Assembly: GCA_030998225.1 (NCBI GenBank)
Contig: JAPYXD010000744.1
Location: 496,001-560,000, forward strand
Source: Diplolepis rosae
Taxonomy: Eukaryota; Arthropoda; Insecta; Hymenoptera; Diplolepididae
Length of the DNA stretch: 64,000 nucleotides
Direction: 5' to 3'
Shown here piece after piece: positions 11,690 to 24,538 of the stretch (position 1 is its first letter; every line of letters begins with the position of its first letter). The translations under genes were made by a program, and so were the position numbers. The notes below the pieces were generated by a model. The model had not been told where the DNA came from and ran no database searches. It saw only the letters and a list, made by a program, of their open reading frames with translations.

Positions 11690-14600
11690 TGTTAGTCGAA
11701 TCTGAATATAAATTCAAAATACGCGCCTAGCGATTTCAAACGCCTAGCACAACATAAGTATAATTACCAATTATTTGAACGACAAATTCAAATTCACGCC
11801 TAGCGATTCTAAACGCCCAGCGTTGCACAAATGAAATGTTAATCGATTTTGAATATAAATTCAAAATACGCGACTAGCGATTTCGAACGCCTAGCACAAC
11901 ATAAGTATAGTTATCAATTATTTGCTCGAAAAATTCAAATTCACGCCTAGCGATACTAAACGCCTAGCGTTGCACAAATAAAATGTCAGTCGAATCTGAA
12001 TATAAATTCAAAATACGCCCCTAGCGATTTCAAGCGCCTAGCACAACATAAATATAATTATCAATTGGTCGAATGATGTATTCAAATTCGCGCCTAGCGA
12101 TACTAAGCGCCTAGTGTTGCACAAATGAAATGTTAATCGAATGTGAATATAAATTCAAAATACGCGCCTAGGGATTTTAAACGTCTAGCACAACATAAGT
12201 ATAGTTATCAATTATTTGAACGACTAATTCAAATTCATGCCTAGCGATAGGAAACGCCTAGTTTTGCACAAATCATATGTTAGTCGAATCTGAATATAAA
12301 TTCAAAATACGCGCCTGGCGATTTCAAACGCCTAGCACAACATAAGTATAATTACCAATCACTTGAACGACAAATTCAAATTCACGCCTAGCGATACTAA
12401 ACGGCCAGCGTTGCACAAATGAAATGTTAATCGATTGTGAATATAAATTCAAAATACGCGCCTAGCGATTTCGAACGCCTAGTACAACATAAGTATAGTT
12501 ATAAATTTTTTGGTCGAAAAATTCAAATTCACGCCTAGCGATACGAAACGCCTAGCGTTGCACAAATAAAATGTCAGTCGAATCTGAATATAAATTCAAA
12601 ATACGCGCCTAGCGATTTCAAGCGCCTAGCACAACATAAATATAATTATCAATTGGTCGAATGATGTATTCAAATTCGCGCCTAGCGATACTAAGCGCCT
12701 AGTGTTGCACAAATGAAATGTTAATCGAATGTGAATATAAATTCAAAATACGCGCCTAGCGATTTTAATCGTCTAGCACAACATAAGTATAGTTATCAAT
12801 TATTTGAAAGACAAATTCAAATTCATGCCTAGCGATACTAAACGCCTAGCGTTGCACAAATCATATGTTAGTCGAATCTGAATATAAATTCAAAATACGC
12901 GCCTAGCGATTTCAATCGCCTAGCACAACATAAGTATAGTTATCAATTATTTGGTAGAAAAATTCAAATTCACGCCTAGCGATACTAAACGCCTAGCGTT
13001 GCACAAATAAAATGTCAGTCGAATCTGAATATAAATTCAAAATACGCGCCTAGCGATTTTAAACGTCTAGCACAACATAAGTATAGTTATCAATTATTTG
13101 AACGACTAATTCAAATTCATGCCTAGCGATAGGAAACGCCTAGCGTTGCACAAATCATATGTTAGTCGAATCTGAATATAAATTCAAAATACGCGCCTAG
13201 CGATTTCAAACGCCTAGCACAACATAAGTATAGTTATCAATTACTTGAACGACAAATTCAAATTCACGCCTAGCGATACTAAACAGCCAGCGTTGCACAA
13301 ATGAAATGTTAATCGATTGTGAATATAAATTCAAAATACGCGCCTAGCGATTTCGAACGCCTAGTACAACATAAGTATAGTTATCAATTATTTGGTCGAA
13401 AAATTCAAATTCACGCCTAGCGATACTAAACGCCTAGCGTTGCACAAATAAAATGTCAGTCGAATCTGAATATAAATTCAAAATACGCGCCTAGCGATTT
13501 CAAGCGCCTAGCACAACATAAATATAATTATCAATTGGTCGAATGATGTATTCAATTTCGCGCCTAGCGATACTAAGCGCCTAATGTTGCACAAATGAAA
13601 TGTTAATCGAATGTGAATATAAATTCAAAATACGCGCCTAGCGATTTTAATCGTCTAGCACAACATAAGTATAGTTATCAATTATTTGTAAGACAAATTC
13701 AAATTCATGCCTAGCGATTCTAAACGCCTAGCGTTGCACAAATCAAATGTTAATTGAATGTGAATATAAATTCAAAATACGCGCCTAGCGATTTCAAACG
13801 CCTAGCACAACATATGTATAATTACCAATTAATTCAAGAAATTCAAATTCACGCCTAGCGATATTAAACGCCTAACGTTGCAGAAATGAAATTTTATTCG
13901 ATTGTGAATATAAATTCAATATACGCGCATAGCGAATGCAAACGCCTAGCTGAACATAAGTATAGTTATCAATTATTTGGTCGAGAAATTCAAATTCACG
14001 CCTAGCGATACAAAAAGACTAGCGTTGCACACATAAAATGTTAATCGATTATGAATATAAATTCAATATACGCGCATAGCGATTTCAAATGTCGAGCACA
14101 CCATAAGCATAGTTATCAATTATTTGATCGACAAATTCAAATTCATGCCTAGCTATAGGATACGCCTAGAGTTGAACATTTTAATTTTTAGTCGAATGTG
14201 AATATAAATTCAAAATACGCGCCTAGCGATTTCAAAAGCGTAGCGCAACATAAGTATAATTACCAATTATTTGAACGACAAATTGAAATTCACGCCTAGC
14301 GATACTAAACGCCCATCGTTGCACAAATGAAATGTTAATCGATTGTGAATATAAATTCAATATAAGCGCCTAGCGAATGCAAACGCCTAGCAGAACATAA
14401 GTATAGTTAACAATTATTTGGACGAGAAATTCAAATTCACGCCTAGCGATACTAAACGCACAGCGTTGCACAAATGAAATGTTAATCGATTGTGAATATA
14501 AATTTAAAATACGCGCCTAGCGATTTCAAACGCCTAGCACAACATAAGTATAATTACCAATTATTTGAACGACAAATTCAAATTCACGCCTAGCGATTTT

Positions 14601-15360
14601 AAACGCCCAGCGTTGCACAAATGAAATGTTAATCGATTGTGAATATAAATTTAAAATACGCGCCTAGCGATTTCGAACGCCTAGCACAACATAAGTATAG
14701 TTATCAATTATTTGAACGACAAATTCAAATTCACGCCTTGCTATACTAAAAACATAGCGTTGCACAAATCAAATGTTAATTGAATGTGAATATAAATTCA
14801 AAATACGCGTCTAGCGATTTCAAACGCCTAGCACAACATAAGTATAATTATCAATTGGTCGAATGATGTATTCAAATTCGCGTCTAGCGATACTAAGCGC
14901 CTAGTGTTGCACAAATGAAATGTTATCGATTGTGAACATAAATTCAAAATACGCGCATAGCGATTTCGAACGCGTAGCACAACATAAGTATAATTACCAA
15001 TTATTTGAACGACAAATTCAAATTCACGCCTAGCGATTCTAAACGCCCAGCGTTGCACAAATGAAATGTTAATCGATTTTGAATATAAATTCAAAATACG
15101 CGCCTAGCGATTTCGAACGCCTAGCACAACATAAGTATAGTTATCAATTATTTGGTCGAAAAATTCAAATTCACGCCTAGCGATACTAAACGCCTAGCGT
15201 TGCACAAATAAAATGTCAGTCGAATCTGAATATAAATTCAAAATACGCGCCTAGCGATTTCAAGCGCCTAGCACAACATAAATATAATTATCAATTGGTC
15301 GAATGATGTATTCAAATTCGCGCCTAGCGATACTAAGCGCCTAGTGTTGCACAAATGAAA
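11690..15360. repeat. 3671-bp tandem duplication, copy 1
   Basis: Markers in this copy recur exactly 3671 bp downstream: GATTCTAAACG at 11805/15476, GGTCGAATGATG-type halves at 12067/15738, 12655/16326 and 13537/17208, the AATTCAAGAA deletion at 13831/17502, the 1-bp-deleted GTTATCGATTG at 14922/18593, and 15297/18968. The period is 25 monomers less 4 bp. The left limit is set where the B halves stop matching (GATAGGAAACG against GATACTAAGCG). The left part overlaps the end of the 1250-bp repeat, so the duplication came after that repeat formed. Confidence 0.85.
13831..13840. repeat. 3-bp-shorter monomer lineage (AATTCAAGAA)
   Basis: The stretch TTATTTGAACGACAAATTC is shortened to TTAATTCAAGAAATTC, giving a 144-bp monomer. 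The same variant is at 17502 (the 3671-bp copy), 47929 and 56448. A similar but distinct 3-bp loss (TTTGAAGAAATTC) is at about 53.81 kb. It is useful for tracing descent between distant parts of the array. Confidence 0.8.
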
Positions 15361-18300
15361 TGTTAGTCGAATCTGAATATAAATTCAAAATACGCGCCTA
15401 GCGATTTCAAACGCCTAGCACAACATAAGTATAATTACCAATTATTTGAACGACAAATTCAAATTCACGCCTAGCGATTCTAAACGCCCAGCGTTGCACA
15501 AATGAAATGTTAATCGATTGTGAATATAAATTCAAAATACGCGCCTAGCAATTTCGAACGCCTAGAACAACATCAGTATAGTTATCAATTATTTGTTCGA
15601 AAAATTCAAATTCACGCCTAGCGATACTAAACGCCTAGCGTTGCACAAATAAAATGTCAGTCGAATCTGAATATAAATTCAAAATACGCGCCTAGCGATT
15701 TCAAGCGCCTAGCACAACATAAATATAATTATCAATTGGTCGAATTATGTATTCAAATTCGCGCCTAGCGATACTAAGCGCCTAGTGTTGCACAAATGAA
15801 ATGTTAATCGAATGTGAATATAAATTCAAAATACGCGCCTAGCGATTTTAAACGTCTAGCACAACATAAGTATAGTTATCAATTATTTGAACGACTAATT
15901 CAAATTCATGCCTAGCGATAGGAAACGCCTAGTTTTGCACAAATCATATGTTAGTCGAATCTGAATATAAATTCAAAATACGCGCCTGGCGATTTCAAAC
16001 GCCTAGCACAACATAAGTATAATTACCAATCACTTGAACGACAAATTCAAATTCACGCCTAGCGATACTAAACGGCCAGCGTTGCACAATTTAAATGTAA
16101 ATCGAATGTTAATATAAATTCAAAATTCGCGCCTAGCGATTGCAAACGCCTAGTACGACATAAGTATAGTTATCAATTATTTGGTCGAAAAATTCAAATT
16201 CACGCCTAGCGATACTAAACGCCTAGCGTTGCACAAATAAAATGTCAGTCGAATCTGAATATAAATTCAAAATACGCGCCTAGCGATTTCCAGCTCCTAG
16301 CACAACATAAATATAGTAATCAATTGGTCGAATGATGTATTCAAATTCGCGCCTAGCGATACTAAGCGCCTAGTGTTGCACAAATGAAATGTTAATCGAA
16401 TGTGAATATAAATTCAAAATACGCGCCTAGCGATTTTAATCGTCTAGCACAACATAAGTATAGTTATAAAATATTTTAAATAAAAATTCAAATTCATGCC
16501 TAGCGATTCTAAACGCCTAGCGTTGCACAAATCAAATGTTAGTCGAATCTGAATATAAATTCAAAATACGCGCCTAGCGATTTCGAACGCCTAGCACAAC
16601 ATAAGTATAGTTATCAATTATTTGGTCGAGAAATTCAAATTCACGCCTAGCGATATTAAACGCCTAGCGTTGCACAAATAAAATGTCAGTCGAATCTGAA
16701 TATAAATTCAAAATACGCGCCTAGCGATTTTAAACGTCTAGCACAACATAAGTATAGTTATCAATTATTTGAACGACTAATTCAAATTCATGCCTAGCGA
16801 TAGGAAACGCCTAGCGTTGCACAAATCATATGTTAGTCGAATCTGAATATAAATTCAAAATACGCGCCTAGCGATTTCGAACGCCTAGCACAACATAAGT
16901 ATAGTTATCAATCACTTGAACGACAAATTCAAATTCACGCCTAGCGATACTAAACAGCCAGCGTTGCACAAATGAAATGTTAATTGATTGTGAATATAAA
17001 TTCAAAATACGCGCCTAGCGATTTCGAACGCCTAGCAGAACATAAGTATAGTTATCAATTATTTGGTCGAAAAATTCAAATTCACGCCTAGCGATACTAA
17101 ACGCCTAGCGTTGCACAAATAAAATGTCAGTCGAATCTGAATATAAATTCAAAATACGCGCCTAGCGATTTCAAGCGCCTAGCACAACATAAATATAATT
17201 ATCAATTGGTCGAATGATGTATTCAAATTCGCGCCTAGCGATACTAAGCGCCTAGTGTTGCACAAATAAAATGTTAATCGAATGTGAATATAAATTCAAA
17301 ATACGCGCCTAGCGAGTTTAATCGTCTAGCACAACATAAGTATAGTTATCAATTATTTGAAAGACAAATTCAATTTCGCGCCTAGCTATACTAAACGCCT
17401 AGCGTTGCACAAATCAAATGTTAATTGAATGTGAATATAAATTCAAAATACGCGCCTAGCGATTTCAAACGCCTAGCACAACATATGTATAATTACCAAT
17501 TAATTCAAGAAATTCAAATTCACGCCTAGCGATATTAAACGCCTAACGTTGCAGAAATGAAATTTTATTCGATTGTGAATATAAATTCAATATACGCGCA
17601 TAGCGAATGCAAACGCCTAGCTGAACATAAGTATAGTTATCAATTATTTGGTCGAGAAATTCAAATTCACGCCTAGCGATAATAAACGCAAAGCGTTGCA
17701 CAAATAAAATGTTAATCGATTATGAATATAAATTCAAAATACGCGCCTAGCGATTTCAAATGTCTAGCACAACATAAGTATAGTTATCAATTATTTGAAC
17801 GACAAATTCAAATTCATGCCTAGCTATACGAAACGCCTACCGTTGAACAAATCAAATGTTAGTCGAATCTGAATATAAATTCAAAATACGCGCCTAGCGA
17901 TTTCAAACGCCTAGCACAACATAAGTATAATTACCAATTATTTGAACGACAAATTGAAATTCACGCCTAGCGATACTAAACGCCCATCGTTGCACAAATG
18001 AAATGTTAATCGATTGTGAATATAAATTCAATATACGCGCCTAGCGAATGCAAACGCCTAGCTGAACATAAGTATAGTTATCAATTATTTGGTCGAGAAA
18101 TTCAAATTCACGCCTAGCGATACTAAACGCCCAGCGTTGCACAAATGAAATGTTAATCGATTGTGAATATAAATTTAAAATACGCGCCTAGCGATTTCAA
18201 ACGCCTAGCACAACATAAGTATAATTACCAATTATTTGGTCGACAAATTCAAATTCACGCCTAGCGATTTTAAACGCCCAGCGTTGCACAAATGAAATGT

Positions 18301-19031
18301 TAATCGATTGTGAATATAAATTTAAAATACGCGCCTAGCGATTTCGAACGCCTAGCACAACATAAGTATAGTTATCAATTATTTGAACGACAAATTCAAA
18401 TTCACGCCTAGCTATACTAAACGCCTAGCGTTGCACAAATCAAATGTTAATTGAATGTGAATATAAATTCAAAATACGCGCCTAGCGATTTCAAACGCCT
18501 AGCACAACATAAGTATAATTATCAATTGGTCGAATGATGTATTCAAATTCGCGTCTAGCGATACTAAGCGCCTAGTGTTGCACAAATGAAATGTTATCGA
18601 TTGTGAATATAAATTCAAAAAACGCGCCAAGCGATTTCGAACGCCTAGCACAACATAAGTATAATTACCAATTATTTGAACGACAAATTCAAATTCACGC
18701 CTAGCTATACTAAACGCCCAGCGTTGCACAAATGAAATGTTAATCGATTGTGAATATAAATTCAAAATACGCGCCTAGCGATTTCGAACGCCTAGCACAA
18801 CATAAGTATAGTTATCAATTATTTGTTCGAAAAATTCAAATTCACGCCTAGCGATACTAAACGCCTAGCGTTGCACAAATAAAATGTCAGTCGAATCTGA
18901 ATATAAATTCAAAATACGCCCCTAGCGATTTCAAGCGCCTAGCACAACATAAATATAATTATCAATTGGTCGAATGATGTATTCAAATTCGCGCCTAGCG
19001 ATACTAAGCGCCTAGTGTTGCACAAATGAAA
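15361..19031. repeat. 3671-bp tandem duplication, copy 2
   Basis: This copy directly abuts copy 1 and follows it marker by marker. Downstream of about 19.03 kb the monomer order no longer repeats that of 15.36 kb. Differences between the copies are scattered substitutions, a few of which look like small conversions from other monomer types. The two 88-codon frames mentioned under rejected items lie at equivalent places in the two copies. Confidence 0.85.
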
Positions 19032-21786
19032 TGTTAATCGAATGTGAATATAAATTCAAAATACGCGCCTAGCGATTTTAAACGTCTAGCACAACATAAG
19101 TATAGTTATCAATTATTTGAACGACTAATTCAAATTCATGCCTAGCGATAGGAAACGCCTAGCGTTGCACAAATCATATGTTAGTCGAATCTGAATATAA
19201 ATTCAAAATACGCGCCTAGCGATTTCAAACGCCTAGCACAACATAAGTGTAATTACCAATCACTTGAACGACAAATTCAAATTCTCGCCTAGCTATACTA
19301 ACCGCCAAGCTTTGCACAAATGAAATGTTAATCGATTGTGAATATAAATTCAAAATACGCGCCTAGCGATTTCAAACGCCTAGCACAACATAAGTATAGT
19401 TATCAATTATTTGGTAGAAAAATTCAAATTCACGCCTAGCGATACTAAACGCCTAGCGTTGCACAAATAAAATGTCAGTCGAATCTGAATATAAATTCAA
19501 AATACGCGCCTAGCGATTTCAAGCGCCTAGCACAACATAAATATAATTATCAATTGGTCGAATGATGTATTCAAATTCGCGCCTAGCGATACTAAGCGCC
19601 TAGTGTTGCACAAATGAAATGTTAATCGAATGTGAATATAAATTCAAAATACGCGCCTAGCGATTTTAAACGTCTAGCACAACATAAGTATAGTTATCAA
19701 TTATTTGAACGACAAATTCAAATTCATGCCTAGCGATACGAAACGCCTAGCGTTGCACAAATCAAATGTTAGTCGAATCTGAATATAAATTCAAAATACG
19801 CGCCTAGCGATTTCAAACTCATAGCACAACATAAGTATACGTACCAATTATTTAGACGAGAAATTCAAATTCACGCCTAGCGATATTAAATGCCTAACGT
19901 TGCAGAAATGAAATTTTATTCGATTGTGAATATAAATTCAATATACGCGCATAGCGAATGCAAACGCCTAGCTGAACATAAGTATAGTTATCAATTATTT
20001 GGTCGAGAAATTCAAATTCACGCCTAGCGATATTAAACGCCTAGCGTTGCACAAATAAAATGTTAATCGATTATGAATATAAATTCAATATACGCGCCTA
20101 GCGATTTCAAATGTCTAGCACAACATAAGTATAGTTATCAATTATTTGAACGACAAATTCAAATTCATGCCTAGCTATACGAAACGCTTACCGTTGAACA
20201 AATCAAATGTTAGTCGAATCTGAATATAAATTCAAAATACGCGCCTAGCGATTTCAAACGCCTAGCACAACATAAGTATAATTACCAATTATTTGAACGA
20301 CAAATTCAAATTCACGCCTAGCGATACTAAACGCCCATCGTTGCACAAATGAAATGTTAAACGATTGTGAATATAAATTGAAAATACGCGCCTAGCGATT
20401 TCCAACGCCTAGCACAACATAAGTATAATTACCAATTATTTGAACGACAAATTCAAATTCACGCCTAGCGATACTAAACGCCCAGCGTTGCACAAATGAA
20501 ATGTTAATCGATTGTGAATATAAATTTAAAATACGCGCCTAGCGATTTCGAACGCCTAGCACAACATAAGTATAGTTATCAATTATTTGAACGACAAATT
20601 CAAATTCACGCCTAGCTATACTAAACGCCTAGCGTTGCACAAATCAAATGTTAATTGAATGTGAATATAAATTCAAAATACGCGCCTAGCGATTTCAAAC
20701 GCCTAGCACAACATAAGTATAATTATCAATTGGTCGAATGACGTATTCAAATTCGCGTCTAGCGATACTAAGCGCCTCGTGTTGCACAAATAAAATGTTA
20801 ATCGATTGTGAATATAAATTCAAAATACGCGCCAAGCGATTTCGAACGCCTAGCACAACAAAAGTATAGTTATCAATTATTTGAACGACAAATTCAAATT
20901 CACGCCTAGCTATACGAAACGCCTACCGTTGCACAAATCAAATGTTAGTCGAATCTGAATATAAATTCAAAATACGCGCCTAGCGATTTCAAACGCCTAG
21001 CACAACATAAGTATAATTACCAATTATTTGAACGACAAATTCAAATTCACGCCTAGCGATACTAAACGCCCATCGTTGCACAAATAAAATGTCAGTCGAA
21101 TCTGAATATAAATTCAAAATACGCGTCTAGCGATTTCAAATGTCTAGCACAACATAAGTATAGTTATCAATTATTTGAACGACAAATTCAAATTCATGCC
21201 TAGCTATACGAAACGCCTACCGTTGAACAAATAAAATGTTAGTCGAATCTGAATATAAATTCAAAATACGCGCCTAGCGATTTCAAACGCCTAGCACAAC
21301 ATAAGTATAATTACCAATTATTTGAACGACAAATTCAAATTCACGCCTAGCGATACTAAACGCCCAGCGTTGCACAAATGAAATGTTAATCGATTGTGAA
21401 TATAAATTTAAAATACGCGCCTAGCGATTTTGAACGCCTAGCACAACATAAGTATAGTTATCAATTATTTGAACGACAAATTCAAATTCACGCCTAGCGA
21501 TACTAAACGCCTAGCGTTGCAAAAATCAATTGTTAGTCGAATCTGAATATAAAATCAAAATACGCGTCTAGCGATTTCAAACGCCTAGCACAATATGAGT
21601 ATAATTACCAATTATTTGAACGACAAATTCAAATTCACGCCTAGCGATACTAAACGCCCAGCGTTGCACAAATGAAATGTTAATCGATTGTGAATATAAA
21701 TTCAAAATACGCGCCTAGCGATTTCGAACGCCTAGCACAACATAAGTATAGTTATCAATTATTTGGTCGAAAAAATTCAAAATACG

Positions 21787-21859
21787 CCCCTAGCGATTTC
21801 AAGCGCCTAGCACAACATAAATATAATTATCAATTGGTCGAATGATGTATTCAAATTCG
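21787..21859. repeat. A-A junction (missing B half)
   Basis: An A half of TTTGGTCGAAAAAATTCAAA type runs directly into ATACGCCCCTAGCGATTTC, another A half, so a B half of about 74 bp is absent. This copy has one extra A in the A-tract. The same junction recurs at boxes starting 28844, 32591, 36193, 39942, 41632, 45233 and 46042. Confidence 0.85.
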
Positions 21860-22223
21860 CGCCTAGCGATACTAAGCGCCTAGTGTTGCACAAATGAAAT
21901 GTTAATCAAATGTGAATATAAATTCAAAATACGCGCCTAGCGATTTTAAACGTCTAGCACAACATAAATATAATTATCAATTGGTCGAACGACAAATTCA
22001 AATTCAAGCCTAGCAATATTAAACGCCTAGTGTTGCACAATTTAAATGTAAATGGAATCTGAATATAAATTCAAAATACGCCACTAGCGGTTTCAAACGC
22101 CTAGCACAACATAAGTATAGTTATCAATTATTTGAACGACAAATTCAAATTCACGCCTAGCGATTTTAATCGCGTAGCGTTGCACAAATGAAATTTTATT
22201 CGATTGTGAATATAAATTCAATA

Positions 22224-22233
22224 TAGGCGCCTA
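22224..22233. repeat. TAGGCGCCTA palindrome variant, first occurrence
   Basis: The usual TACGCGCCTA at the start of the A half is changed to a perfect 10-bp palindrome with a GGCGCC core. I see it from here onward (for example near 26.27, 29.28, 31.92, 36.63, 40.09, 42.07, 42.22, 45.38, 46.48, 47.88, 58.01, 58.74, 60.95, 63.08 and 63.67 kb). I found none upstream, where the same TTTTATTCGATTGTG type carries TACGCG. Confidence 0.75.
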
Positions 22234-23185
22234 GCGAATGCAAACGCCTAGCAGAACATAAGTATAATTATCAATTATTTGAACGACAAATTCAAATTCA
22301 CGCCTAGCGATACTAAACGCCCAGCGTTGCACAAATCAAATGTTAGTCGAATCTGAATATAAATTCAAAATACGCGCCTAGCGATTTCAAACTCATAGCA
22401 CAACATAAGTATAATTACCAATTATTTAGACGAGAAATTAATATTCACGCCTAGCGATATTAAACGCCTAGCGTTGCAGAAAAGAAATTTTATTCTATTG
22501 TGAATATAAATTCAATATACGCGCCTAGCGATTTCGAACGCCTAGCACAACATAAGTATAGTTATAAATTATTTGGTAGAAAAATTCAAATTCACGCCTA
22601 GCGATACTAAACGCCTAGCGTTGCACAAATGAAATGTCAGTCGAAACTGAATATAAATTCAAAATACGCGCCTAGCGATTTCATAAGCCTAGCACAACAT
22701 AAGTATAGTTATCAATTATTTGAACGACAAATTCAAATTCATGCCTAGCTATACGAAACGCCTACCGTTGCACAAATCGAATGTTAGTCGAATCTGAATA
22801 TAAATTCAAAATACGCGCCTAGCGATTTCAAACGCCTAGCACAACATAAGTATAGTTATCAATTATTTGAACGACAAATTCAAATTCACGCCTAGCGATA
22901 CTAAACGCCCAGCGTTGCACAAATGAAATGTTAATCGATTGTGAATATAAATTTCAAAATACGCGCCTAGCGAGTTTCGAATCGTCTAGCACAACATAAG
23001 TATAGTTATCAATTATTTGAACGACAAATTCAAATTCATGCCTAGCGATATTAAACGCCTAGTGTTGCACAAATCAAATGTTAGTCGAATCTGAATATAA
23101 ATTCAAAATACGCGCCTAGCGATTTCAAACGCCTAGCAGAACATAAGTATAGTTATCAATTATTTGGTCGAAAAATTCAAATTCA

Positions 23186-23231
23186 CGCCTAGCGATACTA
23201 AACGCCCACGCCTAGCGATACTAAACAGCCA
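23186..23231. repeat. 23-bp micro-duplication of the B boxes
   Basis: The box start CGCCTAGCGATACTAAAC occurs at 23186 and again at 23209, followed by GCCC and then AGCC. This gives five boxes in that monomer. It is probably slippage or exchange between the two boxes of a pair. Confidence 0.85.
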
Positions 23232-24017
23232 GCGTTGCACAAATGAAATGTTAATCGATTGTGAATATAAATTCAAAATACGCGCCTAGCGATTTCGAAC
23301 GCCTAGCACAACATAAGTATAGTTATCAATTATTTGGTCGAAAAATTCAAATTCACGCCTAGCGATTTAAAACGCCTAGCGTTGCACAAATAAAATGTCA
23401 GTCGAATCTGAATATAAATTCAAAATACGCGCCTAGCGATTTCAAGCGCCTAGCACAACATAAATATAATTATCAATTGGTCGAATGATGTATTCAAATT
23501 CGCGCCTAGCGATACTAAGCGCCTAGTGTTGCACAAATGACATGTGAGTCGCATCTGAATATCAATTCAAAATACGCGCCTAGCGAGTTTAAACGTCTAG
23601 CACAACATAAGTATAGTTATCAATTATTTGAAAGACAAATTCAAATTCATGCCTAGCGATACTAAACGCCTAGCGTTGCACAAATCAAATGTTAGTCGAA
23701 TCTGAATATAAATTCAAAATACGCGCCTAGCGATTTCAAACTCATAGCACAACATACGTATACTTACCAATTATTTAGGCGAGAAATTCAAATTCACGCC
23801 TAGCGATACTAAACGCCCAGCGTTGCACAAATGAAATTTTATTCGATTGTGAATATAAATTCAATATACGCGCCTAGCGAATGCAAACGCCTAGCTGAAC
23901 ATAAGTAGAGTTATCAATTATTTGTACGACAAATTCAATTTCACGCCTAGCTATCCGAAACGCCTAGCGTTGCACAAATCAAATGTTAGTCGAATCTGAA
24001 TATAAATTCAAAATACG

Positions 24018-24060
24018 CGCCTAGCGATTTCAAGCGCTGTGAATATAAATTCAAAATACG
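24018..24060. repeat. 43-bp monomer remnant
   Basis: The A half begins normally at 24018 (CGCCTAGCGATTTCAAGCG) and breaks into the end of a B half (CTGTGAATATAAATTC); the next A box is at 24061. About 104 bp are missing. Unlike the half-unit junctions, the break has little shared sequence, so it looks like an illegitimate deletion. Confidence 0.85.
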
Positions 24061-24523
24061 CGCCTAGCGAGTTTAATCGTCTAGCACAACATATTTATAG
24101 TTATCAATTATTTGATAGAAAAATTCAAATTCATGCCTAGCGATACTAAACGCCTAGCGTTGCACAAATCAAATGTTAGTCGAATCTGAATATAAATTCA
24201 AAATACGCGCCTAGCGATTTCAAACGCCTAGCACAACATAAGTATAGTTATCAATTATTTGAACGACAAATTCAAATTCGCGTCTAGCGATACTAAGCGC
24301 CTAATGTTGCACAAATGAAATGTTAATCGAATGTGAATATAAATTCAAAATATGCGCATAGCGATTTTAAACGTCTAGCACAACATAAGTATAGTTATCA
24401 ATTATTTGAACGACTAATTCAAATTCATGCCTAGCGATAGGAAACGCCTAGCGTTGCACAAATCATATGTTAGTCGAATCTGAATATAAATTCAAAATAC
24501 GCGCCTAGCGATTTCAAACGCCT

Positions 24524-24538
24524 AGCACTAGCACAACA
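24524..24538. repeat. 6-bp duplication (TAGCAC TAGCAC)
   Basis: The usual CGCCTAGCACAACAT reads CGCCTAGCACTAGCACAACAT here, a 6-bp direct duplication overlapping the second A box. It was seen once in the window. Confidence 0.8.

Larger units (their letters stand above)
7930..12750. repeat. 1250-bp higher-order repeat (8.5 monomers), about 3.9 copies
   Basis: Three marker families give the same period. GATTCTAAACG occurs at 8056, 9306, 10555 and 11805. The GGTCGAATGATG-type A halves (one copy mutated to GGTCGACTGATG) occur at 8318, 9568, 10817 and 12067. B-B junction boxes occur at 9004, 10253 and 11503. Copies starting on an A box are 8269-9518, 9519-10767 and 10768-12017, with partial copies on either side. 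Each contains a 4-monomer (588 bp) block followed by a 4.5-monomer block. The outer limits are approximate. Confidence 0.88.

Noticed and set aside
14828..15094. 88-codon open frame on the minus strand
   Set aside because: It lies wholly in the satellite, spans about two monomers, repeats its own sequence internally and exists because of a 1-bp deletion in the repeat. There is no promoter, codon bias or domain, and I do not recognise the protein.
18499..18765. Second 88-codon open frame on the minus strand, nearly identical to the first
   Set aside because: It sits 3671 bp downstream of the first at the equivalent place of the tandem duplication. Apparent conservation reflects recent DNA duplication, not selection on protein.
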